DNA of 64,000 nt from Leptospiraceae bacterium (GTDB lineage Bacteria > Spirochaetota > Leptospiria > Leptospirales > Leptospiraceae), in NCBI GenBank assembly GCA_024233835.1, contig JACKPC010000003.1, positions 404,501 to 468,500 on the forward strand, read 5' to 3'. A program made the position numbers and the translations under genes. Below are positions 28,522 through 36,030 of this stretch, piece by piece. The notes below the pieces were generated by a model that saw only the letters and a list, made by a program, of their open reading frames with translations, made no database searches and was not told the DNA's origin. Positions within the stretch are counted from its first letter, which is position 1. Each line of letters begins with the position of its first letter.

Positions 28522-29442
28522 TTACTTTTTGTAACCTGTTTCATTAAGTGTTTCTCGGATTAAACGTAAAGATTCAGCGAGGGCTTTCTCATAGGTATCT
28601 GTATTCGGAAGAGATCCTACCGATACGGGTAAAGTTAGTACCCTGCTGCCTTTGACTCTCGATGAAACATAGTTTGCATAGCGAATATTATGATAGGGAG
28701 CTATTAAGATGATTTTAATATTATTACTCTTCATATTTTTTATGACCTGTTCCATATAGCGGCTAGAAGGAGGAACTCCCGGTTTTTCTTCAATGCTCAA
28801 GTTTGCTGTGAAGCGAAAACGATTAGCGAGGTATATAAATTGATCATGAAATACAGCTACTCTGGCTCCAAAATAAGGTTTAAATTTTTTCATTTCTGCT
28901 TTTGTTAGCTCGGCTATGCGATTTTTGAACTCTTTATTATTTTTCTTGTAATAGTTCTGATTGGAAGGATCTACACGAGAAAGGCTTGCTTCAATGGTAT
29001 TTGACATTCGAATAATATTGACCGGGTCATTCCAATAGTGTGGATTTCCATAAATATGCATATCTCCCATGGAGCGGTCTACATTTACAGCAGGTTCTCC
29101 TAATATTTTAATTCCTAAAGATGCATCGCAATAACCGGATTGACCTTTTTGAATTTTTAAGTTACGGGATTGTTGGATAAGTAAGGGCGCCCAGCCGATT
29201 TCTAAGTCCAATCCGACCAGGATAAATAGGTCTGCCTTATTGAGTTTTACCAGATAATCCGGTCTCGTCATTACAAAATGAGGATCATCGGAACCCCGTA
29301 TCATAGAGAAAACGCTTACCTTTTCACCACCAATTTGTTCGGCTATATAGGCCAGATCACTTGTTGTACTTACAACTGAAATTTTTGAGTAGGCCGGAAA
29401 ACTTAAGAACAAAAATAAAAAAGTAAATATCCATTTAAACAT
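28522..29442 (-). CDS. znuA: Metal ABC transporter substrate-binding protein (ZnuA/cluster A-I)
   Basis: The 306-residue protein has a signal peptide (FLFLSFPAYSK) and the cluster 9 layout. STTSDLAYIAEQIGG comes near the start, then DPHFVMTRPDY, MHIYGNPHYWNDPVN, VAVFHDQFIYLANRF and EKPGVPPSSRYMEQV. The His residues of DPHF, NPHYW and FHDQF are metal-ligand positions in ZnuA/MntA proteins. There is no long His-rich loop, which slightly disfavours a classic high-affinity ZnuA but does not exclude zinc. Confidence 0.88.
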   Translation of the reverse strand: MFKWIFTFLFLFLSFPAYSKISVVSTTSDLAYIAEQIGGEKVSVFSMIRGSDDPHFVMTRPDYLVKLNKADLFILVGLDLEIGWAPLLIQQSRNLKIQKGQSGYCDASLGIKILGEPAVNVDRSMGDMHIYGNPHYWNDPVNIIRMSNTIEASLSRVDPSNQNYYKKNNKEFKNRIAELTKAEMKKFKPYFGARVAVFHDQFIYLANRFRFTANLSIEEKPGVPPSSRYMEQVIKNMKSNNIKIILIAPYHNIRYANYVSSRVKGSRVLTLPVSVGSLPNTDTYEKALAESLRLIRETLNETGYKK

Positions 29443-29451
29443 AAAAATCTC

Positions 29452-30789
29452 CTAATATTGGTGTGCGGGATGTGAACCCAGGATAAAAACTGCCTGGACA
29501 AAAAATCTATATTCTACTTTTTCAAAGTCTGGAGTAATGATTAAACCCTGTAAAGCTTTATTTTCCGGAGTTTCACCGGAATAATCCATAGTGAACCTTC
29601 TTTCAACAGTAGCCCGTATGAAACTGAACTCGGAGGGGATAAAACTTATCTGAAAACTCTGGGCTTCAATGGCATTGGTTGCCATATATCCGGCCTGATT
29701 TTTCAGACTATAATCGGTAAAAAAATCATATCGAAAGCCGGCAGACCAGAGCTGATGAAACTTGTAATTCAAAAATATATACTGTCCCCATTGAATCTGG
29801 TTGGCAGGTTTACCGGGGTAGGGATAATAATTGGGTTCGGGACTTATTGTTTTGCTTTCCGGATGATACTGGATTTCATTTTCCGGAAATACTTCCTTAT
29901 TATACCAGGCTTCTGCCATCAGGATAAATTCACGTAGATTAGAATAATTCCAGCGAACGACTATGTCAAAGCCATACAGGAATTTTTCGTTTTTCTTATT
30001 TTCAGTAGGTTCAAAACGACTGGCAGTAAAACCAAATTGTGTTCCCAGGTTATTACCGAAGTAATAGAAGTTTTTTAAATGAGCATAAGCAAGAGGATTA
30101 TTTTTTTTAATTCCTCCATCATGAGAATGCCCCCATTTTTTTCCATTCGTTCCACCTATAACCAGTTCTTGACTTAAAAATGTCCAGGGAAAAAGAATAC
30201 TGAGTTCCAGTCCTGTGTCGGCTATGGATTCTGTATCAATGAATTTTTCGTGGACTATAGGTGTAGTAGTAAAGGGTCGGTCGTGCTGGTGGATACGGTT
30301 AAGTCTTCCTAAATCCAAAAAAAAGCTTCCCGCTTTTAAAGATAGGTTATAAGGTAAGAAGGGAAACTGAACCCAGGCTTCATGAATTTCAAAAAAATAC
30401 TCTCCGTTTTCTCCGTGAGCAGCAATCAACAGGTTACCGCGTAGCCACTGGTCTACTGCACCAGAAAAGCCAAATTCGGCGGAACGTACATCTAACTGGT
30501 TATTGCTTACCTGCGGCTTCTGTTTATCCCATTCTCCAACTATATCCACAGCAGTTGATATATTCATCATCAGATTCTGAGCAGAACGGTTGATACTATT
30601 TCCGGTAGGTAGTACAGAAGTGCTACCCCGACTGTCCTGCAAAGATTTGGAATCCTTATCTGTGCTTTCAATATCTGCTTCCAGCTCTTTTTCCCAGTCT
30701 TCTTGAACGCTTCCTTCTTTTTCTTCCTGTGCATACGAAGTATAAGAAAAAGACAAAAGAATAAATAGAATAAAAAATACGTATTTCAT
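29452..30789 (-). CDS. Zinc-locus outer-membrane porin-like protein
   Basis: A 445-residue protein with a signal peptide (LLSFSYTSYAQEE), an acidic linker and a long region of alternating beta-strand pattern with aromatic-rich turns, as in outer-membrane channels. Two His motifs stand out, HQHDRP and GHSHDGG, possible metal contacts in surface loops. The gene lies between znuA and a lipoprotein gene in a tight run (9 bp from znuA, 4-bp overlap with the lipoprotein gene), so it may carry metal across the outer membrane. That role is inference from position. Confidence 0.6.
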   Translation of the reverse strand: MKYVFFILFILLSFSYTSYAQEEKEGSVQEDWEKELEADIESTDKDSKSLQDSRGSTSVLPTGNSINRSAQNLMMNISTAVDIVGEWDKQKPQVSNNQLDVRSAEFGFSGAVDQWLRGNLLIAAHGENGEYFFEIHEAWVQFPFLPYNLSLKAGSFFLDLGRLNRIHQHDRPFTTTPIVHEKFIDTESIADTGLELSILFPWTFLSQELVIGGTNGKKWGHSHDGGIKKNNPLAYAHLKNFYYFGNNLGTQFGFTASRFEPTENKKNEKFLYGFDIVVRWNYSNLREFILMAEAWYNKEVFPENEIQYHPESKTISPEPNYYPYPGKPANQIQWGQYIFLNYKFHQLWSAGFRYDFFTDYSLKNQAGYMATNAIEAQSFQISFIPSEFSFIRATVERRFTMDYSGETPENKALQGLIITPDFEKVEYRFFVQAVFILGSHPAHQY

Positions 30790-31541
30790 TTTGATTCTAA
30801 GAAGCGACTGGCAAGGCCAATGGCACCCTGACTGACAATAAAAGATTCAAGTGTTGCTGAATTTAAGACAAAACCTATATTAGAACCCGGATGAGTGGTT
30901 TGAAAGCTATCTACTTCAAATTCATAACTGGAACGTTCAGCCGTACTGAGAGAGGCGCAGGACTTTGACCAACCAAAAATGTGGGCACCGTTCTCTTCAT
31001 GAATTTCGAGGCAGAGAGTTTTTTTGGTTCCAACAGGACTTTGAGGTACCGAACCGGTAAAGCTTCCTTCGATTCCGGATTGATTCAGTGGATAAGCTAA
31101 TGTGGACTTAATGCGAACGCCCGGCCCCTGAATGCTGGCAGCACTAGCCTGAGCATTCATAATTACATCTATATGTCCGGATGTGGAATTAAGTGTATAG
31201 GTGATTTCTACATTGGTTTTCTTGGAACTGGATAGGGAGTAACTTGTAGGAGATGCGAAACGGCTGGACGTACTGCTTCCTGTTAAGCCCCTGTTGCTTA
31301 AACCCAGGTTCTCTGCTATAAAGCCAGAGCCGAGTTGAGTTGTGCAGTTCGTTTGGACAAGTTTGTATTCTTTTCTTGTGACAGTATCGATTGCAGGGAG
31401 ATTGGTTTCACTTAAGCAAGCACTTCCCGATTGTAGAAGAAGATAAGCCGCCACTGCGGCTCCTTTATCACTACCGGAAGATTTAGATTCCACGCAATGT
31501 TGAAAAGCAAGAGTAAAAACAAGGCTTATCAGGTATCTCAT
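30786..31541 (-). CDS. Hypothetical lipoprotein of the metal-uptake operon
   Basis: The 251-residue product has a lipoprotein signal ending AFQHC (Cys about 16), then a Ser/Thr/Gly-rich region and a putative beta domain with few charges. I chose ATG 31541 because AGGAGAA sits six bases upstream; a start six codons earlier would place this Shine-Dalgarno inside the gene. It is the first gene of the minus-strand metal operon. No known domain is recognised. Confidence 0.6.
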   Translation of the reverse strand: MRYLISLVFTLAFQHCVESKSSGSDKGAAVAAYLLLQSGSACLSETNLPAIDTVTRKEYKLVQTNCTTQLGSGFIAENLGLSNRGLTGSSTSSRFASPTSYSLSSSKKTNVEITYTLNSTSGHIDVIMNAQASAASIQGPGVRIKSTLAYPLNQSGIEGSFTGSVPQSPVGTKKTLCLEIHEENGAHIFGWSKSCASLSTAERSSYEFEVDSFQTTHPGSNIGFVLNSATLESFIVSQGAIGLASRFLESK

Positions 31542-31591
31542 AAAACGTTCTCCTATCAAAAAGTTACTTTTTCCGTTTTTACAGAGGCTTT

Positions 31592-31648
31592 TGTAAATGC
31601 AACTAAGTTACATCCTTTTAAATAAAAAAATGAAACCTTGTTGCATTT
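31592..31648. promoter_or_regulatory. Candidate Zur/Fur-type operator region between divergent metal genes
   Basis: In the 142 bp between the lipoprotein-led minus operon and znuB lies an imperfect 21-bp dyad at 31592-31612 with ends TGTAA and TTACA. The half-site AAATGCAAC (31595-31603) recurs inverted as GTTGCATTT at 31640-31648. Such dyads are typical of Fur-family metalloregulators. The regulator is not encoded here, so the identity is inference. Confidence 0.5.
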
Positions 31649-31683
31649 AAATCCTATCTATCTGTACTGTCTTTAAAGGCACT

Positions 31684-32517
31684 ATGGATCTGATTTCAAA
31701 TATAAAGCTGTTTTATCCGCAAATTCTTCTGGGTTCTTTTGTAGGAATTTTATTAAGTTGTATCGGCGTAATTATTGTACTGCGCAGAATGGCTTTTTTG
31801 GGTCTGACACTTTCGCAGGCGGTTTCTCTGTCTGTAGCTGTATCCATGTTTTTTAACTGGCAGGGGAATATAAGTATTGTTTTATTTTCTTCTATTTTAT
31901 TTATCCCGGTTCTTGTTCTGTACAGAAACCGTGACACGGGAAAAGATACTCTTTTAGGTATACTCTTTGTATGCTTTGCTGCCCTTTCCCAGATTTTAAT
32001 GAGTTTTGGTGGAAATGTTCAGAACCATTTACTTAGTGCTTACTTCGGAGATATTTTAACTTCAAGTGCTGTTTTTAATCCTTCTTCTATAGTTATATTG
32101 GTATTGGCTCTTTTGCTATTTGTCATAATGTATAAGAGAGTATTATTTTTATCTTTTGATGAAGATGAGTTTCGAGTTAAGGGTTTTTCTCCGATTCTTA
32201 CCGAACTTATATTCTATTTCTCTGCTATTATTATCCTTTCGGTCAGTGTTAATCTATTAGGATCTTTTTATACGGTTGCCCACTTACTGATTCCGGTCTA
32301 TACGGCCTTATTTTTTGCCCGTAGTATGCGTTTTATTTTTATATTTGGAGTAATATTTAGCTTTATCTCTACATTTAGCGGATTTTCAATTTCTCTTATT
32401 CCTTTAAAGTATCAGGGAAACGAAATATTCTTACCTACTTCCAGTATCATTATAGGATTTATGACTCTATTAGCTTTTGTGATTATTTCTACTGTTAAAT
32501 TAAAAAATCGTTTTTAA
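31684..32517 (+). CDS. znuB: Metal ABC transporter permease (ZnuB-like)
   Basis: The 277-residue integral membrane protein has eight or so hydrophobic segments and the ABC-3 family layout. An N-terminal GSFVGILLSCIGVIIVLRRMAFLG and LTLSQAVSLSVAV come first, and a late SVNLLGSFYTVAHLLIP follows. It is encoded divergently from the matching ATPase and binding protein across a shared regulatory region. It converges on a small zinc-ribbon gene (4-bp overlap). Confidence 0.87.
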   Translation: MDLISNIKLFYPQILLGSFVGILLSCIGVIIVLRRMAFLGLTLSQAVSLSVAVSMFFNWQGNISIVLFSSILFIPVLVLYRNRDTGKDTLLGILFVCFAALSQILMSFGGNVQNHLLSAYFGDILTSSAVFNPSSIVILVLALLLFVIMYKRVLFLSFDEDEFRVKGFSPILTELIFYFSAIIILSVSVNLLGSFYTVAHLLIPVYTALFFARSMRFIFIFGVIFSFISTFSGFSISLIPLKYQGNEIFLPTSSIIIGFMTLLAFVIISTVKLKNRF

Positions 32518-32696
32518 TGGGCAATTACACCTATGAATTCCCCTCTTGGACCGAATTCTCCCCGCAGGATAACGCGGTTTTTGCACCTGGGGCATTCTAC
32601 ACGAAGTAAATCCGTATTTCTTTGAAAGTCTTCTTTTTTATAAAAGAACTTCTCTTTATTACAGTAAATACAATAGACAAACAGGTTCTCTTCCAT
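32514..32696 (-). CDS. Small zinc-ribbon protein
   Basis: A 60-residue protein starting MEENLFVYC with two CxxC pairs, CIYC and CPRC, about 28 residues apart. This forms a rubredoxin-like zinc ribbon like those in small regulatory or redox proteins. I placed the start at 32696; an upstream start would read through a 46-bp repeated sequence that is probably non-coding. Its function is unknown. Overlap of the stop with znuB's end suggests compact convergent transcription. Confidence 0.6.
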   Translation of the reverse strand: MEENLFVYCIYCNKEKFFYKKEDFQRNTDLLRVECPRCKNRVILRGEFGPRGEFIGVIAH

Positions 32697-32697
32697 A

Positions 32698-32743
32698 TAG
32701 GCTAACAGTTTTCTTAAAAAGCAGGAATTTGTCGATAGAAAAA
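32698..32743. repeat. 46-bp direct repeat, copy 1
   Basis: The 46 bases here recur exactly at 35941-35986. This copy abuts the start of the zinc-ribbon gene; the other precedes a DUF4091 lipoprotein gene. The two copies bracket the AraC regulator and acyl-CoA synthetase genes. Confidence 0.95.
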
Positions 32744-32844
32744 TACTAAAAAGGCTCAATCTACTATTTCTATTTTTTATAGAAATGGTGATTAGCGAAA
32801 TATTTTTATATTTTCAAAAAAAAACTTTATAAAACTATTTACTC

Positions 32845-33936
32845 ATGAGTCTTTATATTCTATTTTCCGGAAGTATCTTTGCATTTATCTGGGCTTTCGG
32901 TATTTTCATTTCTGCAAATCGCAGGAAAAGTCATAAAACTCTGAGTTATCTTCTATGGATTGCCTCTATATGGCTCTTATCAGGTTTTTATTATTTTGGT
33001 GAATTTCATAAAAAGTATCCGGAAGGATATTTACTTCATTTACCTCTTATTTTTACCTGTGGACCGACCTTTTATCTTTATTATTGTCAGACTTTAATAG
33101 AGAAACAAGTCAATATCAAGAGATTTATCTTATATCATTTTTTCATACCGACTCTTGTTTTTATCCTTTGTATTCCAATTTATTTATCTTCTTACGAAGA
33201 GAAGATTCAATTTATTTTAGATTTTGAAAGGAAGAAATTAAGTTACTATCATTACCTAATTATCCTTTTACATATTGGTACAAAGATATCTCTTCTTTCC
33301 TATATTCAATATTTTATATATTCCAATTGGAGCATTATTCTAAAATATTATTTTTCTGAAAATCAAGGATATAAGCTTACGATTCTAATGATTTTTTTTA
33401 TTTATATAGATTTACTTTTTGGACTTATAGGTATGTTATCAGGTATTTCTGAATTGGTAAAATTTAGTGCCTTATTATTACCGGCTAATCTATATATTTT
33501 CTTTTTGTTTTCTTATGCCTATCCGGATATGTTATCAGGTTTTCAAAAGGAAATTAAAAAAAAATATGAGCAATCCAAAATTCAAAAATTAGATGTTAAT
33601 AGAATTCTTTCAGAACTAAAAGAGCTTATGGAGAAAGATAAAATTTTCTTAGAAGAGAAAATTACTCTTCCTGAACTTGCCAGAGAGTTAAAGATTTCTT
33701 CTCATCAACTTTCTGAAATACTAAACGAAAGAATGAATAAAAAATTTTATGATTATATAAATGAATACAGAATCATGGAAGCTAAAAAATTGTTAACTCT
33801 TAATCCTGAGGATACAATCCTTTCTATTGCTTATGCAGTAGGTTTTAATTCTAAGTCCGCATTCAATAAAGCATTTAAAGCGTATATTGGTGAAACGCCT
33901 AACTCGTATAGAAAGAACTCAATGAAAAAAAATTAA
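32845..33936 (+). CDS. AraC-family transcriptional regulator with membrane N-terminal domain
   Basis: The 363-residue protein has about seven hydrophobic segments in residues 1-230 and an AraC-type double helix-turn-helix at about 270-360: LPELARELKISSHQLSEIL, then AYAVGFNSKSAFNKAFKAY and TPNSYRK. Membrane-bound AraC regulators respond to signals at the membrane. The fadD-like gene follows 77 bp later on the same strand and is the obvious candidate target. The coding sequence is markedly AT-rich. Confidence 0.85.
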   Translation: MSLYILFSGSIFAFIWAFGIFISANRRKSHKTLSYLLWIASIWLLSGFYYFGEFHKKYPEGYLLHLPLIFTCGPTFYLYYCQTLIEKQVNIKRFILYHFFIPTLVFILCIPIYLSSYEEKIQFILDFERKKLSYYHYLIILLHIGTKISLLSYIQYFIYSNWSIILKYYFSENQGYKLTILMIFFIYIDLLFGLIGMLSGISELVKFSALLLPANLYIFFLFSYAYPDMLSGFQKEIKKKYEQSKIQKLDVNRILSELKELMEKDKIFLEEKITLPELARELKISSHQLSEILNERMNKKFYDYINEYRIMEAKKLLTLNPEDTILSIAYAVGFNSKSAFNKAFKAYIGETPNSYRKNSMKKN

Positions 33937-33981
33937 TTTTTTTCGTATTGAGTTATAACTCAGGTCGATTTGATCTAAAAA

Positions 33982-34009
33982 GTCTCCTAAACTATTAATT
34001 AAAGGAGAC
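33982..34009 (+). promoter_or_regulatory. Hairpin sequestering the ribosome-binding site of the acyl-CoA synthetase gene
   Basis: GTCTCCT at 33982-33988 is the exact reverse complement of AGGAGAC at 34003-34009, with a 14-base loop. The right arm contains the Shine-Dalgarno AGGAG that serves the ATG at 34014. Folding would hide the ribosome-binding site, so translation may be conditional. It is too short to call a known riboswitch class. Confidence 0.6.
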
Positions 34010-34013
34010 GTAA

Positions 34014-35870
34014 ATGAAAAACGAATATTCAAATTTAGGCCAATTATTTCAATTCGCTTCAAGAACTTATGCAGATAAATCTGCATTTGCTTATCGAGAA
34101 AAGGAAAATAAGTTCACTGAGGTTTCTTATTCTGAGGTATTATTCCGAGCTACCTGTCTTTCAGCATCACTTATTAAGTTGGGTGTAAAATATCAGGATC
34201 GAGTTGGAATTTTTTCCGATAACAGAATTGAGTGGATTCTGGCAGATATGGCTGTTATTCTTGCCGGAGCCTGTGATGTGCCCCGCGGTTCTGATGTAAC
34301 TGATGGAGATATTAAATATATTATATCCCATGCAGAAATTGAAGTATTGTTTGTGGAAAATAAAACTGTTTTAAAAAAAATTCAAACAAATTATTCTTTT
34401 ATTCCCTGCTTAAAAACTGTTATTCTAATGGAAAACGATGCGGACAATAAAGATTATCTGAGCTTGAATAAACTTATTCAGGAGGGAGAAAACTACTTAC
34501 GAAAAGAACCGGATCTTGTGAAAAATTCATTATCAAGGATTTGTTCTGAAGATTTGTTTACTATTATTTATACATCCGGTACTACAGGAAATCCCAAGGG
34601 GGTTATGTTAAGTCATAATAATCTGATATCTCAAATTGAGAATTTACCGATTCCTATATCATCGGAAGAAAGGATTCTCTCCATTCTCCCTGTCTGGCAT
34701 ATTTTTGAAAGAATATTTGAAATGGTTGCGATATCTTCAGGTTCTTGTACTTATTATACAGATGTTCGTAACTTGAAACAGGATATGCTTCTTGTGAAAC
34801 CTACTTTTATGGCATCTGCTCCCAGGCTTTGGGAAAGTATCTATTCCGGTTTAATGAATAAAATAAATGCCGGTTCTAAATTTGCTAAAGTGTTATTTCA
34901 TATCGGATATTTTTTTTCTTCTAATATGAATCATTCAATTAGAGGTATGGTAAACAAGAATTTAAAGTTAGATGAAACGCCTATACTTATGGATGTATTA
35001 ACTAAACTTTTTTTAATATTACAAATTATAATACTCTGGCCATTCTATAAGCTATTCGATTTACTCATATTTACTAAAATACGGAAAATACTTGGGGGAA
35101 ATTTCAAAGGGACATGTTCAGGGGGAGGTGCTTTACCTCTTCATATAGATGAATTTTTTAATAACATTGGAATTCCTGTTTTAGAGGGATACGGATTAAC
35201 AGAAACATCACCCGTGATTTCAGTAAGAACTTTCGAAAATCTTGTGCCGGGTACTGTAGGCCCTATTTACCCAGAGACTGAAGTGAAGATTGTAGACCTG
35301 AATAATCGTTCTCAAATTTATCCCGGGGAAAATGGACTTGGAAAAAGAGGGGAAATATTGGTAAAGGGTAAGCAGGTTATGAAAGGTTATTATAACAATA
35401 CCGAAGCTACAGAAAATGCCATGGAGAATGGATGGTTTAAAACCGGTGATATAGGAATCATGACCTACAACCATTGTTTAAAAATAATCGGAAGGGTAAA
35501 AGAAACTATTGTTCTTTTGGGTGGAGAAAATGTGGAACCCGTTCCTATTGAGAATAACATACTGCATTCAGAACTGGTTGAACAATGTATGGTTGTAGGA
35601 CAGGATAAAAAATTCTTAGCGGCACTTGTGTATCCATCAGAAATAGCCAGGATAAATTATGGAAATGGAGAAATAAAAAAGAGAATACTAAATGATATAA
35701 AAAAAATAATCAGTACAGAAAATGGGTTTAAATCTTTTGAAAAAGTAATAGATATTTATTTACTTCCTAAAAAATTTGAAGTAGGAGAAGAGTTAACAGC
35801 AAAGTTATCACTGAAAAGGCATGTGATTACTGAGAAATATACTGAAGAAATAGAGAATCTTTATAGATAG
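34014..35870 (+). CDS. Long-chain acyl-CoA synthetase (AMP-dependent ligase family)
   Basis: The 618-residue protein has the AMP-binding signature YTSGTTGNPKGVMLSHNN (about 187-204), a SGGGALP loop, LEGYGLTETSPV, NGWFKTGDIG and IIGRVKETIVLLGGENVEP. This is typical of FadD15/FAA-type fatty-acyl-CoA ligases. The motifs look intact. It follows a membrane AraC regulator and ends before an intrinsic terminator. The two-gene module is flanked by 46-bp direct repeats, suggesting that it moved or was captured as a unit. Confidence 0.9.
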   Translation: MKNEYSNLGQLFQFASRTYADKSAFAYREKENKFTEVSYSEVLFRATCLSASLIKLGVKYQDRVGIFSDNRIEWILADMAVILAGACDVPRGSDVTDGDIKYIISHAEIEVLFVENKTVLKKIQTNYSFIPCLKTVILMENDADNKDYLSLNKLIQEGENYLRKEPDLVKNSLSRICSEDLFTIIYTSGTTGNPKGVMLSHNNLISQIENLPIPISSEERILSILPVWHIFERIFEMVAISSGSCTYYTDVRNLKQDMLLVKPTFMASAPRLWESIYSGLMNKINAGSKFAKVLFHIGYFFSSNMNHSIRGMVNKNLKLDETPILMDVLTKLFLILQIIILWPFYKLFDLLIFTKIRKILGGNFKGTCSGGGALPLHIDEFFNNIGIPVLEGYGLTETSPVISVRTFENLVPGTVGPIYPETEVKIVDLNNRSQIYPGENGLGKRGEILVKGKQVMKGYYNNTEATENAMENGWFKTGDIGIMTYNHCLKIIGRVKETIVLLGGENVEPVPIENNILHSELVEQCMVVGQDKKFLAALVYPSEIARINYGNGEIKKRILNDIKKIISTENGFKSFEKVIDIYLLPKKFEVGEELTAKLSLKRHVITEKYTEEIENLYR

Positions 35871-35890
35871 TAATTCGAGAACTTAATTAA

Positions 35891-35927
35891 GAAAGCCTGT
35901 AGAAGTTTTGCAGGCTTTCTTTTTTTA
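35891..35927 (+). terminator. Rho-independent terminator
   Basis: A perfect 9-bp stem, GAAAGCCTG (35891-35899) with CAGGCTTTC (35911-35919), an 11-base loop and a run of eight T's. It ends the AraC/acyl-CoA synthetase module. Confidence 0.93.
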
Positions 35928-35940
35928 TGTGATGATAAGG

Positions 35941-35986
35941 TAGGCTAACAGTTTTCTTAAAAAGCAGGAATTTGTCGATAGAAAAA
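35941..35986. repeat. 46-bp direct repeat, copy 2
   Basis: Exact copy of 32698-32743, located just after the terminator of the acyl-CoA synthetase gene and 44 bp upstream of the DUF4091 lipoprotein gene. Confidence 0.95.
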
Positions 35987-36030
35987 AGAAAAACCTTGCT
36001 ATAATTAGTTAGTAAAACTCTAATAGGATT

